Assembly (NCBI RefSeq): GCF_001418105.1
Contig: NZ_LIQI01000012.1
Location: 1-64,000 of the forward strand
Reading direction: 5' to 3'
From: Lacinutrix himadriensis
GTDB lineage: Bacteria; Bacteroidota; Bacteroidia; Flavobacteriales; Flavobacteriaceae
DNA length: 64,000 nt
Each line of letters begins with the position of its first letter. The stretch's first letter is position 1. The notes below the pieces were generated by a model that saw only the letters and a program-made list of their open reading frames with translations, was not told where the DNA came from and did not search any database. Positions 45,308 to 54,784 of this stretch are shown one piece after another. The position numbers and the translations under genes are program-made.

Positions 45308-47539
45308 TTATCCTTTAATATTTTCTTGTACTTCTTCAACCTCTTTCTCTGGGCGTTTATCTCCAAGTTTATCGTTAATAAAGTTTGTCATTTTTTTGTA
45401 CAAATGCAATCTGGTGTTACCGCCATAAATACCGTGATTTTTGTCCGGATAAATCATCCATTCAAATTGTTTATCTGCTTGTATCAATGCTTCTACCATT
45501 CGCATGGTATTTTGCAAATGTACGTTATCATCTCCTGTACCATGAATTAACAAAAAGTCTCCTTTTAATTTATCTACATGATTTATTGGTGAATTCTCAT
45601 CATAACCACTTGCATTTTCCTGAGGCGTAGTCATATAACGCTCTGTATAAATAGAGTCGTAGAATCTCCAGCTAGTTACAGGAGCAACAGCAATTGCCAT
45701 TTTAAATACATCATTTCCTTTAAAAAGTGCATTACTGCTCATAAAACCACCATAACTCCAACCCCAGATTCCAATTCTAGATGCATCAATATAAGATCTT
45801 GATCCTAATTGCTTTGCGGTTTCAATTTGGTCTTCAACTTCGTATTTACCCAATTCGTTTTGTGTTACTTTTTTAAAGTCGGCTCCTTTAAATCCTGTTC
45901 CTCTTCCATCTACACAAGCAACAATATACCCTTGTTGTGCTAAATGCTGGTACCAATAATCATTGGCACTATTCCAACGATTTGCAACCTGTTGTGATCC
46001 TGGACCAGAATATTGATACATAAATAATGGATATTCTTTATTCGCATCAAAATCTGCTGGCTTAATCATCCACATATTTAAATCGTTACCATTTACACTA
46101 ATGGTAGAGAACTCTTTTTTAGAAGTTGTGTAGTTTAATATTTTTTTAGAAAGTGCATCATTGTCTTTTATACTTTTCACTAAATTTCCAGTCGTAGCAT
46201 TGTTTAGCGTATATTCTGGAGGTGTTGTTGCGTTAGAGAACGTATTGATGAAGTATGTAAAATCTGCACTAAACGAAGCATTATTTGTTCCTGTGCTTTT
46301 TGTAAGTCTTGTTTTATTATTTCCGTTTAAATCAATTTTATACACATCTCGATTTATAGAACCATTTTCAACAGATTGATAATAAATGGCATTTATTTTT
46401 TCATCAAAACCATAGTAATTGGTTACTTCCCACTTTCCTTTGGTGATTTGATTGATAAGTTTCCCTTTTTTATCATAATGATAAATGTGGTTATACCCAT
46501 CCTTTTCGCTCGTCCAAATAAAGCTATTATCCTTTAAAAAAGTAAGATTATCGGTTACATCTACATAGGCTTTATCCTTTTCTGCTAACACTAAATCTGT
46601 CTTACCTTTTTTAGCATCAATCATCCAAAGATCTAACTCACTTTGGTGTCTGTTCATGTATTGTGCACTTAAGACATCTGCATCATTCGTCCATTGTATT
46701 CTAGGAATATAAAAATCGTTATATGCTTTTTCTAATTTTACTTCGGAAGCTGTATTCGATTTCAAATCGTATAAATGCAAAGAAACCACTGCATTTTTCT
46801 CACCAGCTTTTGGGTATTTAAAAACTTGCTGTGTTTGGTATAAAGCAGAACCGTAAACATCCATAGAAAATTCAGGAACATCGGTTTCATCAAATCGGAT
46901 AAACGCTATTCTATCGCTAGCAGCATTCCACTCAAAAGCACGAACAAATCCGAATTCTTCTTCATAAACCCAATCGGTAATACCATTAATGATTTTATTT
47001 TTTTCGCCATCAAAAGTAATTTGTTTCGTTACTCCAGAATTCAAATCTTTAACAAATAAATTATTATTTAAACCATAAGCTACCTTAGTTCCATCTGGTG
47101 AAAAGGTTGGTTCTTGTATTTTTTCTTCAGCTATTAAAGTAACCGAAGCATTTTTTGTATCATACACATAAAACTTCCCTAGGGTAGATCTTCTAAAAAT
47201 AGACTCCACATCTGTAGCTAGAATAATCTTACTTTCATCTTCGCTAAAGGTGTAATCTGAAAAATAAGGTATGGTTTCTAGATTAGCAGAACTGACTAAA
47301 GTTTTCACTTTACTTAATGTCTTATAATCGTAAACATCTATCGTCGTGACTCTTGAAGCTCTATCGAAATTTAAAACAGAATACTGTTTCCCGTTTTTCA
47401 TAGAATGCAAAGCATCCATTCTTTCGGTTCTAAAAGTTCCATCCCAGATATCTTCTAGTGAAATGTTTTTAGTTTGTGCTGTTGTAGAGATTGCAGTTAT
47501 AAAAAGGCAACTAAATAGGAAGAATTTAAAAGTTCGCAT
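45308..47539 (-). CDS. Dipeptidyl-peptidase IV family serine peptidase (S9)
   Basis: 743 residues from the ATG at 47539, which gives a clean signal peptide (MRTFKFFLFSCLFITAISTTAQ); a start 22 codons upstream would spoil it. An eight-blade beta-propeller (about 40-480) precedes the alpha/beta-hydrolase domain. Catalytic Ser lies in WGWSYGGFMSS, Asp in HGTGDDNVH and His in DKNHGIYGG; the double-Glu substrate motif is visible as DWVYEEEFG. It releases dipeptides from proline-containing peptides in the periplasm for uptake by the POT transporters. Confidence 0.95.
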   Translation of the reverse strand: MRTFKFFLFSCLFITAISTTAQTKNISLEDIWDGTFRTERMDALHSMKNGKQYSVLNFDRASRVTTIDVYDYKTLSKVKTLVSSANLETIPYFSDYTFSEDESKIILATDVESIFRRSTLGKFYVYDTKNASVTLIAEEKIQEPTFSPDGTKVAYGLNNNLFVKDLNSGVTKQITFDGEKNKIINGITDWVYEEEFGFVRAFEWNAASDRIAFIRFDETDVPEFSMDVYGSALYQTQQVFKYPKAGEKNAVVSLHLYDLKSNTASEVKLEKAYNDFYIPRIQWTNDADVLSAQYMNRHQSELDLWMIDAKKGKTDLVLAEKDKAYVDVTDNLTFLKDNSFIWTSEKDGYNHIYHYDKKGKLINQITKGKWEVTNYYGFDEKINAIYYQSVENGSINRDVYKIDLNGNNKTRLTKSTGTNNASFSADFTYFINTFSNATTPPEYTLNNATTGNLVKSIKDNDALSKKILNYTTSKKEFSTISVNGNDLNMWMIKPADFDANKEYPLFMYQYSGPGSQQVANRWNSANDYWYQHLAQQGYIVACVDGRGTGFKGADFKKVTQNELGKYEVEDQIETAKQLGSRSYIDASRIGIWGWSYGGFMSSNALFKGNDVFKMAIAVAPVTSWRFYDSIYTERYMTTPQENASGYDENSPINHVDKLKGDFLLIHGTGDDNVHLQNTMRMVEALIQADKQFEWMIYPDKNHGIYGGNTRLHLYKKMTNFINDKLGDKRPEKEVEEVQENIKG

Positions 47540-47701
47540 TAAAAATAATGATTTTATGAAATGAATGTCAAGTTTACTAAAAAATAAGCAAAAAACCGTA
47601 AACATTAACAGTAAATTGAAGTTGTAAATACTAAAAAAGCTTCGGTTTTAAGTTACAAAAACTTAAGTTACTTAAATGAAAACCATTAAAAATTGGAATA
47701 C

Positions 47702-47709
47702 TATCTTTG
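47702..47709 (+). promoter_or_regulatory. -7 box (TATCTTTG) for HMG-CoA reductase
   Basis: TATCTTTG matches TAnnTTTG and lies 20 nt before the ATG, giving a very short leader that includes the small hairpin GTGTTT-CAA-AAACAC. No clear -33 TTTG. Confidence 0.55.
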
Positions 47710-47728
47710 TGTTTCAAAAACACAGTAC

Positions 47729-49021
47729 ATGAGTGCACCTATTTCTGGCTTTTCTAAGTTAACGAAATCTAAAAAGATAGATTGGATTGTAGAAACTTAT
47801 TTTTCAAATAAGGAGGAAGCTAAAAAAATTATTAAGCAATATTGGAACACCAATATAACCCTTCAAAACTTACATGATGAGTTTATAGAAAACACGATAA
47901 CCAATTATTATTTACCATTTGGTGTTGCGCCTAATTTTTTAATCAATGGCAAGATGCACACCATACCAATGGCTATCGAAGAAAGCTCAGTAGTTGCTGC
48001 TGCTAGTAAAGCTGCCAAATTCTGGTTAGCACATGGTGGTTTTAAAACCAAAGTACTTTCTACCACTAAAATCGGACAAGTACATTTTATGTATCCTGGA
48101 GATTTTAAAACATTGGAAACCTTTTTTAACAAAGTTAAACCACAACTTATTGCAGATGTAAAACCCATTACCAAGAATATGGAAAAACGAGGTGGTGGTG
48201 TTTTAGATATTGTTTTAAAAGACAAAACCGAAGATATTTCTGGCTATTACCAACTACATGCAACCTTTGAAACACAAGATGCCATGGGAGCAAATTTTAT
48301 AAATTCTTGTTTAGAGCAATTTGCTAAAACGTTTAAAGCGGAATCGGAAAAACAGTTACAAGACACCATAGAAATTGTAATGAGTATTTTGTCTAATTAC
48401 GTTCCAGATTGTTTGGTTCGTGCAGAAGTAAGTTGCAAATTAGAAGATCTACCAGAAGACGATTTTGATGCTGAAAAATTTGTACAAGCAGTTCGTATTG
48501 CAGAAGTAGAACCATATCGAGCCGTTACACACAACAAAGGAATCATGAATGGTATTGATGCGGTTGTTTTAGCTACCGGAAACGATTTTAGAGCTGTAGA
48601 AGCTGGTGTACATGCCTATGCTGCTAGAAACGGAAAATATAGTAGTTTAACACATGCTAAAATTGAAAATGGCGTATTTACCTTTTGGATGGAAATCCCT
48701 TTAGCATTAGGAACCGTTGGTGGTTTAACCAACTTACATCCTTTAGTAAAATTAGCTTTAGAACTTTTACATAAACCAAGTGCAAAAGAATTGATGCAAA
48801 TAGTTGCCGTTGCCGGATTGGCGCAAAATTTTGGTGCTTTACGCTCTTTAACTACCACAGGAATACAAGAAGGGCACATGAAAATGCACTTGATGAATAT
48901 CTTGAATCAAATGGAAGCTACAGAAGCTGAGAAGGAAACCATTGTAAACCATTTTAAAACCAACACCGTTACTCATAGTGCAGTCGTGGAAGCTTTTAAT
49001 GCTTTAAGATTGAAAAAATAA
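47729..49021 (+). CDS. Hydroxymethylglutaryl-CoA reductase (class II type)
   Basis: 430 residues from the ATG at 47729 (MSAPISGFSKL); the upstream in-frame ATG at 47693 precedes the promoter. Conserved class II elements are present: PFGVAPNF and the catalytic EES in AIEESSVVAAASKAAKFW, the NADPH-binding segment DAMGANFINS, and the catalytic Lys/Asp region HNKGIMNGIDAVVLATGND. Bacterial class II enzymes can work in either direction; here the next gene is a GHMP kinase, so it probably serves the mevalonate pathway for isoprenoids. Confidence 0.95.
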   Translation: MSAPISGFSKLTKSKKIDWIVETYFSNKEEAKKIIKQYWNTNITLQNLHDEFIENTITNYYLPFGVAPNFLINGKMHTIPMAIEESSVVAAASKAAKFWLAHGGFKTKVLSTTKIGQVHFMYPGDFKTLETFFNKVKPQLIADVKPITKNMEKRGGGVLDIVLKDKTEDISGYYQLHATFETQDAMGANFINSCLEQFAKTFKAESEKQLQDTIEIVMSILSNYVPDCLVRAEVSCKLEDLPEDDFDAEKFVQAVRIAEVEPYRAVTHNKGIMNGIDAVVLATGNDFRAVEAGVHAYAARNGKYSSLTHAKIENGVFTFWMEIPLALGTVGGLTNLHPLVKLALELLHKPSAKELMQIVAVAGLAQNFGALRSLTTTGIQEGHMKMHLMNILNQMEATEAEKETIVNHFKTNTVTHSAVVEAFNALRLKK

Positions 49022-49062
49022 CAACGAATAAATTGTCCTTCCGAATTTATCGAAAAAACCAT

Positions 49063-50046
49063 ATGAAGCATCAAACTTTTTACAGCAGGGGAAAATTATT
49101 ACTTACGGGGGAATATGTAGTTCTAGATGGTGCTTTAGCACTTGCTGTACCTACAAAATTCGGACAGAGTTTAGTTGTTGAAGAAATAGAAGCACCTACA
49201 ATTACCTGGAAAAGTTTCGATGAAAAGAAGCAGGTTTGGTTTGAAGAAGTATTTCATTTTGAGAACAATGAGATTTCTCGACAAGCTCGAAATGACAGCA
49301 ATATTGAATCACAAGTCAGTATAGACAGTGAAGTTTCTAATAGAGTTTTAGAGATACTACGAGCTGCTCAAGAACTTAATCCGGAGTTTTTAAAAGACAA
49401 GAAAGGCTTTAAAATAACTACGCTATTAGAATTCCCAAAAAACTGGGGACTTGGTACATCTTCTACATTAATCAACAATATAGCGAACTGGGCAGATGTA
49501 GATGCTTACCAATTACTAGAAAAAACTTTTGGCGGCAGTGGTTATGATATTGCCTGTGCACAAAACGATTCGGCAATTACGTATCAATTGCATAATAGTG
49601 CGATTTCTAGACAAGCTCGAAATGACAAACGAACCGTAAATCCAATTTCTTTTAACCCTTCATTTAAAGAGCATTTATATTTTGTGCATTTAAACAAAAA
49701 GCAAAATAGTAGAGATGGAATTGCGCAATACAAAAAGAACAATTCTAATCTAGAAATAGCTATTGCAGAAATAGATGCAATAACCAAAGACATTATTGCT
49801 TGTAAAACGCTGGATGCTTTCGATATTCTAATAGAAAAGCATGAACAAATCATATCAGAAATCATACACTTAAAACCTGTTAAAGAAGTTCTTTTTAACG
49901 ACTTTAACGGAAGCATTAAAAGTCTTGGTGCTTGGGGAGGAGATTTTGTTTTAGTGAGTTCTAAAACCAATCCAACCGCGTACTTTAAGAATAAAGGTTT
50001 TGATACTATTTTAGCCTTTGATGAAATGGTTGCAAGTATTTATTAA
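49063..50046 (+). CDS. GHMP-family kinase, probably of the mevalonate pathway
   Basis: 327 residues from the ATG at 49063. It begins FYSRGKLLLTGEYVVLDGA, with the GHMP ATP-binding loop in WGLGTSSTLINNIA and the third motif at the C-terminus (GAWGGDFVLV). It follows HMG-CoA reductase, so it is likely mevalonate or phosphomevalonate kinase. Two copies of ISRQARND, residues 71-78 and 181-188, are encoded by nearly identical 25-bp hairpin repeats (49273 and 49603) of the same family as those between the dcw genes. They look like in-frame insertions in surface loops. Confidence 0.88.
   Translation: MKHQTFYSRGKLLLTGEYVVLDGALALAVPTKFGQSLVVEEIEAPTITWKSFDEKKQVWFEEVFHFENNEISRQARNDSNIESQVSIDSEVSNRVLEILRAAQELNPEFLKDKKGFKITTLLEFPKNWGLGTSSTLINNIANWADVDAYQLLEKTFGGSGYDIACAQNDSAITYQLHNSAISRQARNDKRTVNPISFNPSFKEHLYFVHLNKKQNSRDGIAQYKKNNSNLEIAIAEIDAITKDIIACKTLDAFDILIEKHEQIISEIIHLKPVKEVLFNDFNGSIKSLGAWGGDFVLVSSKTNPTAYFKNKGFDTILAFDEMVASIY
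49273..49297 (+). repeat. Hairpin repeat inserted in frame in the GHMP kinase gene, copy 1
   Basis: ATTTC-TCGACAAGCTC-GAAAT followed by TGACA; encodes ISRQARND. Same loop and tail as the intergenic copies. Confidence 0.85.
49603..49627 (+). repeat. Hairpin repeat inserted in frame in the GHMP kinase gene, copy 2
   Basis: Differs from copy 1 by one base (TCTAGACAAGCTC); encodes the same eight residues. Confidence 0.85.
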
Positions 50047-50059
50047 GTGTTAGTATTAG

Positions 50060-50084
50060 ATGCTGAATCTAGTTCAGCATGACA
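50060..50084. repeat. Hairpin repeat after the GHMP kinase gene
   Basis: ATGCTGAA-TCTAG-TTCAGCAT followed by GACA, 14 bp after the stop codon. Confidence 0.7.
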
Positions 50085-50212
50085 AAAGAGTATATTTCAA
50101 CATAATTCCGTTTGTTTACAACTTATCACTAAAAAACAACACTTCAGAAACTCCCTTTTGAACATCCTTTGTTTTATCCTGAATTTTACCTTGTTAAAAC
50201 AAACAAGATATC

Positions 50213-50848
50213 ATGGAAGAAACAATTAAAATTTTCATTTACATACATGCCTTTTTTGGCGGACTAGGATTAATATCTGGAATTGGGAGTATTATAATGA
50301 AGAAAGGAAGTATTCCGCATAAAAGAATGGGAAAGCTATTTTCTATAGGAATGATAACTAGCTCCTTAATTTCCATTCCTATTACTTTTATGCCAAATCA
50401 CGGAAACACTTTTCTTTGTTTAATAGGTCTTTTTACTATTTACTTAGTGATTTCTGGAAACCAAATATTGACATTTAAATCTAAAAGTAAACTGTCTGCT
50501 AATGCTATAGATAAAATAATTTCTGGAAGCATGATGTTCCTATCTATAACAATGATTTTATTCGGGATTTACGGTTTATTCCAAGGAATAACTGGAAACA
50601 TCCTTTATCTCATTTTTGGTGGTTTCGGACTTTTACTAACGATAAAAGATTTTATATTCTACAAAAACTTTAAAGCGATCAAAAATGGTTGGTTGAAGAA
50701 TCATGTAGGAAAGATGCTTGGAGCATTCATAGCGTCTGTAACCGCATTTATAGTTGCCGGATTAGGCATTGGAAGTATCCTTTCCTGGATCTTACCTTCT
50801 ATTATTGGAACCATTTACATACTATATTGGAAAAGGAAATTACAATAG
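50213..50848 (+). CDS. Hypothetical polytopic membrane protein
   Basis: 211 residues with about six to seven hydrophobic helices and almost no soluble parts. The first helix carries IHAFFGGLGLISGIGS and is followed by IPHKRMGKLF, a His and basic motif also seen in DUF2306-like proteins. It stands alone, ended by a strong hairpin. I do not know its function. Confidence 0.8.
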   Translation: MEETIKIFIYIHAFFGGLGLISGIGSIIMKKGSIPHKRMGKLFSIGMITSSLISIPITFMPNHGNTFLCLIGLFTIYLVISGNQILTFKSKSKLSANAIDKIISGSMMFLSITMILFGIYGLFQGITGNILYLIFGGFGLLLTIKDFIFYKNFKAIKNGWLKNHVGKMLGAFIASVTAFIVAGLGIGSILSWILPSIIGTIYILYWKRKLQ

Positions 50849-50880
50849 GATCTAAAACAAGTTTCCGGTAAGCAATAAAA

Positions 50881-50912
50881 AAAGCCCTTTCAGATTTCTC
50901 TAAAAGGGCTTT
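50881..50912. terminator. Bidirectional terminator between the membrane protein and the ppiD-like gene
   Basis: AAAGCCCTTT pairs with AAAGGGCTTT, extended inward by imperfect pairs, with A/T runs on both sides. It serves two convergent genes. Confidence 0.8.
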
Positions 50913-50938
50913 AATATTTATAATACGTTATGCTATTA

Positions 50939-53062
50939 CTATTGCACTGTATTTGCTCTGTTATCTTCAATATCTGAAGCTTCTTTTAAAGCTGTGTATA
51001 ATCTTGAATCTATAGCAGTTTGTTTTTGTTGTCCTACTTGGTTAGCAAAAGCTTGGTAGTTTGCTAATTCTACTGCTGGAGTAGCTTTAGTTACTTGTAC
51101 CATATAAACGCCATTTTCACCAACAATTAATTTAGAAGTTTCTCCTTCTTTTAAACCAAAAGCAGCACCTACAACTTTAGGCTCTCTACCAACACCAGTA
51201 ACTGTTGGTGTTTTCATATTAACTGCTAAAGCAGTTCTTATGGTTTGTCCTTCTGCACTTGCTAAAGCTTCTAATGTTGTTGCTGAAATTCTGCTTTTAA
51301 TCATTTCTGCTTTTTTAACTTTACGTATTGCTGGTAAAGCAGTAACAGATGCATCTTGTGTATTCATTAAACCTGCTTTGTTTTTAGCAGTTAATTGTAC
51401 TACTGCAAAACCATTAGATATTGCGAATTTCTTAACATCACCAACTTCTGCATCTTCTTCAAATGTCCAACGAACAAGTGCTCTTTGGTTATTTAAACCA
51501 GGAATATTCTCATCTAAAACTTTAATTCCGTTTACCGGACGAACCGTATAGTTATTTTCTTTAGCTACATCTTGAAACTTTCCGTTTGCAACTGCATTTT
51601 CAAAACTAGCAGCATCTCTAAATACTTTAGAAATGGTAGCTTCACTAGGCTCAATTTTTCTTGCAATTGTTCCTACCTTAATAGTACGTTGCATATTTTT
51701 TTGTCCTAAAATTTCAATGATATGAAAACCAAAAACAGTTTCAACAACACCAAAGTCTCCTTTAGTATTTTCAAAAGCAAAGTCTCTAAATTCTGGAACC
51801 ATTGCGTTGTATGTAAACCAATCTAGAACTCCTTCTTTCTCGTTACTTACTTTGTCTGCTGAAAAATCTAATAAGCTAACAAACTTAGCTGGTGAAGATT
51901 TAACAACATTCATAATACTATCTGCAGTTACTTTAGCTTGCTCTTTCGTTTGCACTGTTTCTGCTGTTGAAGAACGAGACCCTACAAATGGTAATAATAT
52001 ATGTCTAGCTTTTACAGAATCTGGCATTTGTGTTACTGCAACAACTTTAGAAATTTTAAAGTGGTTAGCATCTTTATATGGTCCAAAAACTTCACCTGCA
52101 TTTAAATTAAAAATACTATCTGCAACTGCTGATGGTAAATCTGCTTTTTTAACAAAACGGTTATCAAATTTAATATCTGAATTTGCATTAACAAATAACT
52201 CGTTATCTTTTGCCTTTAAGAAACTAGAAACAGTATCGTTTCTTTTTGTAATTTCATTATAAACTATTTGATCTTTTAAAAGATCTCTTAAGTTTTGTTT
52301 AATTGCATTTTCATCTTCTAAAGATGCAACTTCATTAAACTGTACATAATTTAAATCTCTAGAAGCTTCTACTGTATATTGCTTTACATGTTTGTTCATG
52401 TAGCTTGCAATATCGCTATCAGAAACTGTAATTGTACTATCTACGATAGAAGAGAAAGGCACTTGAATAAATTTAATATCCACTTGGTCTCCTTCTAATT
52501 GATGTTGAAGTTTTCCTTCGGCAAGTGTACCAACCATTCCAGCTTTAACCATGTTCACATAGTTTTGGTTAAGTGCGTTAGCTGCTACTCCTTCTTCATA
52601 ATCAATCCATTGTTGGTATGCTACTGTAGAAGTTTCTTTTAAGTTAGCAATGTATTCGTTCATTTTGTTTTCATCAAAAACACCTGCTTCATTTTGAAAA
52701 TCTGCATTATTAGCTAAGCTTGTTTTTAACAAATCACGCATTTGGTCTTTTTCTACTGTAAAACCTAAAGCATCAAATTGTGTTTCCATTACTGCTTGAC
52801 GTACTTCTTGGTTCCAAACGTTGTTCATAGCTTGTGTGCTAGTTCCGTTTCCTCCCATTTGACGTTGCATTGCTTCTACTTTTTGCATAAAAGCTTCACG
52901 AGTAATGTCTTTGCCGTTAATTGTAGCGACTACATTTTGTAATTTTGCTGTAAGTGCATCACTGTTTTTAAACAAATCTGCTAATACAAATGAGAATAAT
53001 GCTAAAGCAATAACTGCTATTAGTACTAATGATTGTTTTCTAATGTTATTTAAAATTGCCAT
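50939..53062 (-). CDS. SurA/PpiD-type periplasmic foldase (peptidylprolyl isomerase)
   Basis: 707 residues with an N-terminal membrane anchor (about 11-30, LVLIAVIALALFSFVLAD), a SurA_N-type chaperone domain (about 35-200) and a parvulin domain (about 345-455; VKARHILLPF and GDFGVVETVFGFHIIEI). A second, degenerate PPIase-like part follows. PpiD/SurA proteins help outer-membrane proteins fold; in Bacteroidota two of these long anchored forms are usual. Last gene of the envelope run, 195 nt after the CNNM gene. Confidence 0.93.
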   Translation of the reverse strand: MAILNNIRKQSLVLIAVIALALFSFVLADLFKNSDALTAKLQNVVATINGKDITREAFMQKVEAMQRQMGGNGTSTQAMNNVWNQEVRQAVMETQFDALGFTVEKDQMRDLLKTSLANNADFQNEAGVFDENKMNEYIANLKETSTVAYQQWIDYEEGVAANALNQNYVNMVKAGMVGTLAEGKLQHQLEGDQVDIKFIQVPFSSIVDSTITVSDSDIASYMNKHVKQYTVEASRDLNYVQFNEVASLEDENAIKQNLRDLLKDQIVYNEITKRNDTVSSFLKAKDNELFVNANSDIKFDNRFVKKADLPSAVADSIFNLNAGEVFGPYKDANHFKISKVVAVTQMPDSVKARHILLPFVGSRSSTAETVQTKEQAKVTADSIMNVVKSSPAKFVSLLDFSADKVSNEKEGVLDWFTYNAMVPEFRDFAFENTKGDFGVVETVFGFHIIEILGQKNMQRTIKVGTIARKIEPSEATISKVFRDAASFENAVANGKFQDVAKENNYTVRPVNGIKVLDENIPGLNNQRALVRWTFEEDAEVGDVKKFAISNGFAVVQLTAKNKAGLMNTQDASVTALPAIRKVKKAEMIKSRISATTLEALASAEGQTIRTALAVNMKTPTVTGVGREPKVVGAAFGLKEGETSKLIVGENGVYMVQVTKATPAVELANYQAFANQVGQQKQTAIDSRLYTALKEASDIEDNRANTVQ

Positions 53063-53257
53063 TTTTGGTATAAATTTTATTCAATATAGTGCGCGAAAAT
53101 ACCATTTTCTATTTAATAATAAAAGGTTATTTGGATAAAATGAATTTGAAATGGAATCTGTATCCGAATTTGAATTTAAAACAGCGCTTAAAGCGGAAGT
53201 TAAAACGGAAAATTTTAAGCTATAACTGTTTACTGATACTGAAACTCTGATTGATGA

Positions 53258-54547
53258 CTAATCGTCTTCTAAAACTTTAAGTTCTACTAAATCTATTTTC
53301 GTATTAGAAACTTCTAAGATGGTAAATTGAAAGTTCTGTATGATTACAATCTCATCCTTTTCAGGTATTTCTTCGGTATGTGCAACAATTAATCCTCCAA
53401 GCGTCTCGTAATTTTCTTCGTCTGGTAAATTAATTTTAAAAGTTTCGTTGATATAGTCTACTTCTATTCTTGCTGAAAATTTAAAATGCTTTTCGTCTAA
53501 TTTTTCTTCAATTAAAACTACGGTATCGTGCTCATCTTCAATTTCACCAAAGAGTTCTTCTACAATATCTTCTACAGTCATAATACCAGAAGTCCCACCA
53601 TATTCATCTAATACAACAGCAATACTTTTACGTTTTTTAATAAGCACATTAAGCACATCATTTATCAGCATGGTTTCTGGCACAAACTCTACAGGAAGTA
53701 TGATTGACTTTATTGTTTTAGGCTTTTTAAAAAGTTCGAAAGAATGCACATAGCCTAAAATATCATCTATGTTTTCTTTATAGACGATCACTTTAGAGCA
53801 ACCTGTTTCGGTAAAAATGCTATTTAGATTTTTAAGAGATTCATTAAGTTCTACAGCAATAATCTCTGTTCTAGGAACCATTACTTCTCTCGATTTCACC
53901 TCGGCAAATTCTAAGGCATTTTGAAAAATTTGAATTTCGGTATCAACATCATCGTGTTCTTCCACAGACTCCATTTGCTCACTAATATAATTACCAAGCT
54001 CTACTTTAGTAAAAGCTAACTGCACTTGGTCTCCTTCCGTTTTAAAGAATTTTTTCAGTACAAAATCGGAAATCCAAAGTACAAAGTCGGAAATAAAAGT
54101 AAATAGCACATAAAACACATATGCCGGAAAAGCCAATATTTTCAATAAGGAATTGGCATAGATTTGAAAGAATACTTTAGGTAAAAATTCTGCAGTTATT
54201 AATATTACAATGGTAGAAATTATTGTTTGTGTTAATAAGCTAAAATCTACAAACAGATAGTTTATAAAACTATTGTTGGACGGCAACAAAGAATGAAACC
54301 AGTTCACCAACAAGTCTCCCATAAAAAAACCATAAACAACTAACGCTATATTGTTACCAATTAACATGGTTGCAATAAATTTAGAAGGTTTTACAGTAAG
54401 TTTAGAAAGTATTTTTGCTAGAAACCCATCTTGCTTTTTTTCTATTTCTATATGTATTTTATTCGAAGATACATACGCAATTTCCATACCCGAAAAAAAG
54501 GCAGAAAGGATTAAACAAACAATGATAATAACAACGTAAATACTCAT
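53258..54547 (-). CDS. CNNM/CBS-domain membrane protein (hemolysin C family, GldE-like)
   Basis: 429 residues: DUF21/CNNM membrane domain with about four helices (1-180), two CBS domains (about 205-325) starting MVPRTEIIAV and carrying AVVLDEYGGTSGIMTVEDIVEELFGEI, and a C-terminal CorC/HlyC domain (about 340-429). Such proteins are linked to magnesium or sodium efflux; the gliding protein GldE has the same layout, but that gene normally lies beside gldD, absent here. It overlaps the small upstream gene by 1 nt. Confidence 0.9.
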   Translation of the reverse strand: MSIYVVIIIVCLILSAFFSGMEIAYVSSNKIHIEIEKKQDGFLAKILSKLTVKPSKFIATMLIGNNIALVVYGFFMGDLLVNWFHSLLPSNNSFINYLFVDFSLLTQTIISTIVILITAEFLPKVFFQIYANSLLKILAFPAYVFYVLFTFISDFVLWISDFVLKKFFKTEGDQVQLAFTKVELGNYISEQMESVEEHDDVDTEIQIFQNALEFAEVKSREVMVPRTEIIAVELNESLKNLNSIFTETGCSKVIVYKENIDDILGYVHSFELFKKPKTIKSIILPVEFVPETMLINDVLNVLIKKRKSIAVVLDEYGGTSGIMTVEDIVEELFGEIEDEHDTVVLIEEKLDEKHFKFSARIEVDYINETFKINLPDEENYETLGGLIVAHTEEIPEKDEIVIIQNFQFTILEVSNTKIDLVELKVLEDD

Positions 54548-54741
54548 TACTTCGCGTTATTATTGTCTTCAAATTTTTTGTTGAACTTTTTACGAAAGAA
54601 AAACATAAATATAGCTAAAGCGGTAAAAGCTAAAGAGATATAAGTTCTGTTTTTATCTATACTCCAATTAGAAAATGCATCATACAAAAATAATGCAGCA
54701 AAAAACAAGTATATATATTGAAAAAACTTAGCGGTTTTCAT
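54547..54741 (-). CDS. Small hypothetical membrane protein
   Basis: 64 residues with two helices (about 4-24 and 33-50) and a basic C-terminus. It is translationally coupled to the CNNM gene (1-nt overlap) and follows lptC by 43 nt, which suggests an envelope role; nothing more can be said. Confidence 0.8.
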   Translation of the reverse strand: MKTAKFFQYIYLFFAALFLYDAFSNWSIDKNRTYISLAFTALAIFMFFFRKKFNKKFEDNNNAK

Positions 54742-54784
54742 TTTTGATATTTAGGTTGAAAGTTATTATTAGCAAAGATAAGTA

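Noticed and set aside
53151-53225. Plus-strand 24-codon ORF between the ppiD-like and CNNM genes
   Set aside because: It starts with ATG and reads MESVSEFEFKTALKAEV, but it is very short, antisense to the local operon and built from repetitive AAAGCGGAA-like sequence. I could not support it.
53258-54547. Naming the CNNM-CBS gene gldE
   Set aside because: Same domain layout as GldE, but the usual neighbours gldD and ssb are absent, so a gliding role is not supported here.
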